Part shown: in pieces, positions 62,073 to 64,000 of the stretch
How positions within the stretch are numbered: the first letter of the stretch is position 1
Layout: every line of letters begins with the position of its first letter
Assembly: GCA_963677935.2 (NCBI GenBank)
Contig: CAXXEH010000003.1
Coordinates: 5,580,001 to 5,644,000 of the forward strand
Source: JAAFHB01 sp963677935
GTDB taxonomy: Bacteria > Bacteroidota > Bacteroidia > Bacteroidales > Prolixibacteraceae
Direction of reading: 5' to 3'
Length of the DNA: 64,000 nucleotides
Position numbers and translations under genes: made by a program
The notes under the pieces: generated by a model
Seen by the model: only the letters and a program-made list of their open reading frames with translations
Databases searched by the model: none
Told to the model about the DNA's origin: nothing

Positions 62073-64000
62073 CTATTCCTCAGCTTTTTGCTCTGCTTCG
62101 TAAGCTTTGAGTAGTTCTTCCTGTACTTCAGCAGGCACTTTTTCGTAACTTGCAAATTTCAATTTGAACATTGCACGTCCCTGAGTTATGGAGCTTAAGG
62201 AGGTGGAATATTTGTCCATCTCTTTGAGAGGTACTTTGGCCAGGATTTTTTCGAACCCTTTTTCAGAACTCATCCCCATAATCAGCGCCCGGCGTCCCTG
62301 AAGGTCGCTCATTACATCGCCAAGTCTGTCGGATGGTACGAGGACTTCAACATCGTAAATTGGCTCCAGAATTTTCGGACCTGCATTTTTGAATGCAGCG
62401 CTGAAAGCATTTCTGCCGGCGAGTCTGAACGAAATTTCGTTCGAGTCAACAGGGTGCATCTTTCCATCGTAGATACATACCCTGATATCGCGGGCATAAG
62501 AACCTGTAAGTGGCCCTTCTTCCATCTTCTCCATAATCCCTTTGAGAATGGCAGGATGGAAACGTGCATCGATTGAACCACCAACGATGCAGTTGCAGAA
62601 TACTAGTTTTCCTCCCCAAGGCAGGTCGGTGACATCTGTTCCGCGTAAGCTAATTTTCATCTCCTTGCCGTCAATCTTGTACATATCGGGTACGGGCATT
62701 CCTTCTTCAAAAGGTTCAATGACCATATGTACCTCGCCAAACTGTCCAGATCCGCCACTCTGTTTGCGGTGACGATAGTCGCCCGGTGACGTTTTGGTGA
62801 TGGTTTCCCGGTACGGTATTTTTGGTTTAAGAAATTGAATATCGATTTTATAAACGTTATCGAAATACCATTTCAATGTATTAATATGGTATTCACCCTG
62901 GCCATGAAGGAGGATTTGTTTCAACTCTTTCGAATACTCAATAATATAAGTAGGGTCTTCTTCTGCCAGTTTATGGAGGTATTCACCCATTTTTTCCTCA
63001 TCCGACTCGTTAACCGCTTTTATAGCAGTGGTGTAACGTGGAGCAGGATATTTTAAAGGTGGATAACTGATCTCTGCATCTTTATCACAAAGTGTGTGGT
63101 TATGTTTTACGTCTTTCAGTTTTACGGTAGCGCCAATGTCGCCGGCCTGCATTTCAGGCACTTTTACCCGGGTTTTACCCGCTACAGCATAAATCTGAGA
63201 GATCCTCTCTTTCGAATTTTTGGTGGTATTTATCAAATCCATTCCCTCTTTCAAAATACCGGAGATCACCTTAAAATAGGTCACCTCGCCGACATGTTGT
63301 TCAATCGATGTTTTAAATACAAATATAGAGGTTGGACCATTAATGTCCATTTTAATCATTTTTCCGTCGATGGTCTCAACTGGAGCTAGTTCTCCCGGAT
63401 TTGGAGCAACATTGCAAATAAACTCCATCAACCGGCGGATGCCCATATCGCGGGCAGCACAGGTACAAAAAACAGGGTAAAGACTTCTGCTTAACATTCC
63501 CAATTTTAGTCCTTTACGCATTTCATCTTCATTTAGGTTTCCCTGCTCGAAGAAAAGTTCCATCAGCGCTTCGTCGTTTTCAGCCGCCATTTCAACCAGC
63601 TGGTTGTGAACTTCCTCTGCCCGTTCCATTTCAGAGGCAGGGATCTCAAGCTCTTCAGGTGCTCCGCCATTGGGTCCCCACTGGAGCATCTTCATCTTCA
63701 AAACATCGATAACCTTATTATAACTTAAACCAGGATTTATTGGGTATTGTACGATCGCCAGTTTATTACCAAATGTGGTTTTGGCCATTTCTATCGTATT
63801 TTCCCAGTTGCTGTTCTCGTGGTCGAGGTGGTTGATTACGAAAATCAGCGGTTTGTGGAATTTTTCGGCATTTCGGTTCGCAATCTCAGTTCCAACTTCG
63901 ACTCCGTTGACCGCGTTGAATATCAAAAGCCCTGTTGCGGCTACGCTTAGGGCGGGAATGACGCCTCCCACAAAGTCATCCATCCCTGGAGTGTCGATGA
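62073..64000 (-). CDS. Elongation factor G-like GTPase, 5' end beyond the window
   Basis: The frame stays open to the right edge, where it reads IDTPGMDDFVGG, the end of the G3 (DxPG) motif, so the first about 70 residues including the P-loop are outside. G4 is INHLDHENS, a variant of NKxD with His in place of Lys. Further on the domain II part (GEVTYFKVISGILKEGMDLINTTKNSKERI), domain III to IV (YRETITKTSPGDYRHRKQSGGSGQFGEV) and domain V (VEVLVPSDRLGDVMSDLQGRRALIMGM) match the FusA2-type elongation factor. Insertion lengths and a Glu-rich tail (KAEE) fit the Bacteroidota EF-G paralogue rather than the ribosomal main copy. It acts in the cytoplasm in translation or ribosome handling. Confidence 0.88.
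   Translation of the reverse strand, partial: IDTPGMDDFVGGVIPALSVAATGLLIFNAVNGVEVGTEIANRNAEKFHKPLIFVINHLDHENSNWENTIEMAKTTFGNKLAIVQYPINPGLSYNKVIDVLKMKMLQWGPNGGAPEELEIPASEMERAEEVHNQLVEMAAENDEALMELFFEQGNLNEDEMRKGLKLGMLSRSLYPVFCTCAARDMGIRRLMEFICNVAPNPGELAPVETIDGKMIKMDINGPTSIFVFKTSIEQHVGEVTYFKVISGILKEGMDLINTTKNSKERISQIYAVAGKTRVKVPEMQAGDIGATVKLKDVKHNHTLCDKDAEISYPPLKYPAPRYTTAIKAVNESDEEKMGEYLHKLAEEDPTYIIEYSKELKQILLHGQGEYHINTLKWYFDNVYKIDIQFLKPKIPYRETITKTSPGDYRHRKQSGGSGQFGEVHMVIEPFEEGMPVPDMYKIDGKEMKISLRGTDVTDLPWGGKLVFCNCIVGGSIDARFHPAILKGIMEKMEEGPLTGSYARDIRVCIYDGKMHPVDSNEISFRLAGRNAFSAAFKNAGPKILEPIYDVEVLVPSDRLGDVMSDLQGRRALIMGMSSEKGFEKILAKVPLKEMDKYSTSLSSITQGRAMFKLKFASYEKVPAEVQEELLKAYEAEQKAEE

Noticed and set aside
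1..64000. CRISPR array, rRNA, tRNA or transposase
   Set aside because: No evenly spaced repeats with spacers, no conserved RNA gene sequence and no transposase-like protein were seen anywhere in the window.

Overview
The window looks like a chromosomal segment of a member of the Bacteroidota, probably a free-living polysaccharide degrader of the Bacteroidales/Marinilabiliales type. The evidence is two SusC/SusD pairs, a FecI/FecR sigma/anti-sigma pair, many lipoproteins and signal-peptide-bearing glycosidases, promoters of the Bacteroidota type (TTG, about 19 nt, TAnnTTTG), and AT-rich gene starts without strong Shine-Dalgarno sequences. The genus is inference. I saw no rRNA, tRNA, CRISPR array or transposase.

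Region 1 (1-33.1 kb, all minus strand) is a large polysaccharide utilization locus. Read in the direction of transcription it has a PmoA-like lipoprotein (DUF6807), an exported Gfo/Idh/MocA oxidoreductase, ECF sigma factor, FecR anti-sigma factor, STN-type SusC, SusD, and a terminator hairpin. Then follow a GH29 fucosidase, a decayed LamG gene, a second exported Gfo/Idh/MocA protein, an exported sugar isomerase/epimerase-like TIM barrel, an SGNH lipoprotein, a GH2 enzyme and a LamG protein. Next come a Tat-type FAD oxidoreductase overlapping a membrane polyferredoxin, an SGNH hydrolase, a GH106 rhamnosidase-like protein, a beta-propeller glycosidase, another SGNH protein, and a three-domain SGNH/alpha-beta-hydrolase/GH29 fusion. 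An (alpha/alpha)6-barrel-like protein runs off the left edge. The enzymes point to a rhamnose-, fucose- and galactose/uronate-type heteropolysaccharide or glycoside carrying ester groups. The several exported redox proteins suggest that part of the breakdown is oxidative rather than purely hydrolytic.

Region 2 (33.5-35.9 kb, plus) holds a uroporphyrinogen-decarboxylase-family protein with methyltransferase-type zinc ligands, overlapping by one base an MFS permease of the hexuronate/anion-symporter type. Region 3 (36.0-45.4 kb, minus) is a second susCD pair with its own terminator, preceded by a DUF3863-like protein and a glutaminase-like (DUF4965) lipoprotein. A DUF4197 lipoprotein and a luciferase-like flavin oxidoreductase diverge at 46.2 kb. 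A 5'-truncated, toxinless MazE-type antitoxin remnant lies at 47.4 kb.

Region 4 (47.6-59.1 kb, plus) is a regulatory and envelope block. Two BlaI/M56(BlaR-like) pairs flank an ECF sigma factor gene, a small membrane protein, an outer-membrane beta-barrel receptor and a thioredoxin-like lipoprotein. Dyads of the type RACTA-N-TAGTY overlap promoters upstream of both blaI genes and upstream of the receptor gene. The first blaI has three sites at exact 21-bp phasing with 7-nt spacers; the other two promoters use 6-nt spacers. This suggests two insulated BlaI regulons, the second one including the receptor/thioredoxin operon. The M56 proteins carry unusual periplasmic tails (LptA/OstA-like, carboxypeptidase-regulatory-like, plug-like, and one or three TonB C-terminal domains).

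Region 5 (59.2-64 kb, minus) holds housekeeping-type genes: an M20 amidohydrolase, a beta-CASP metallo-beta-lactamase RNA-processing-type protein, and an elongation-factor-G-like protein whose 5' end lies beyond the right edge.
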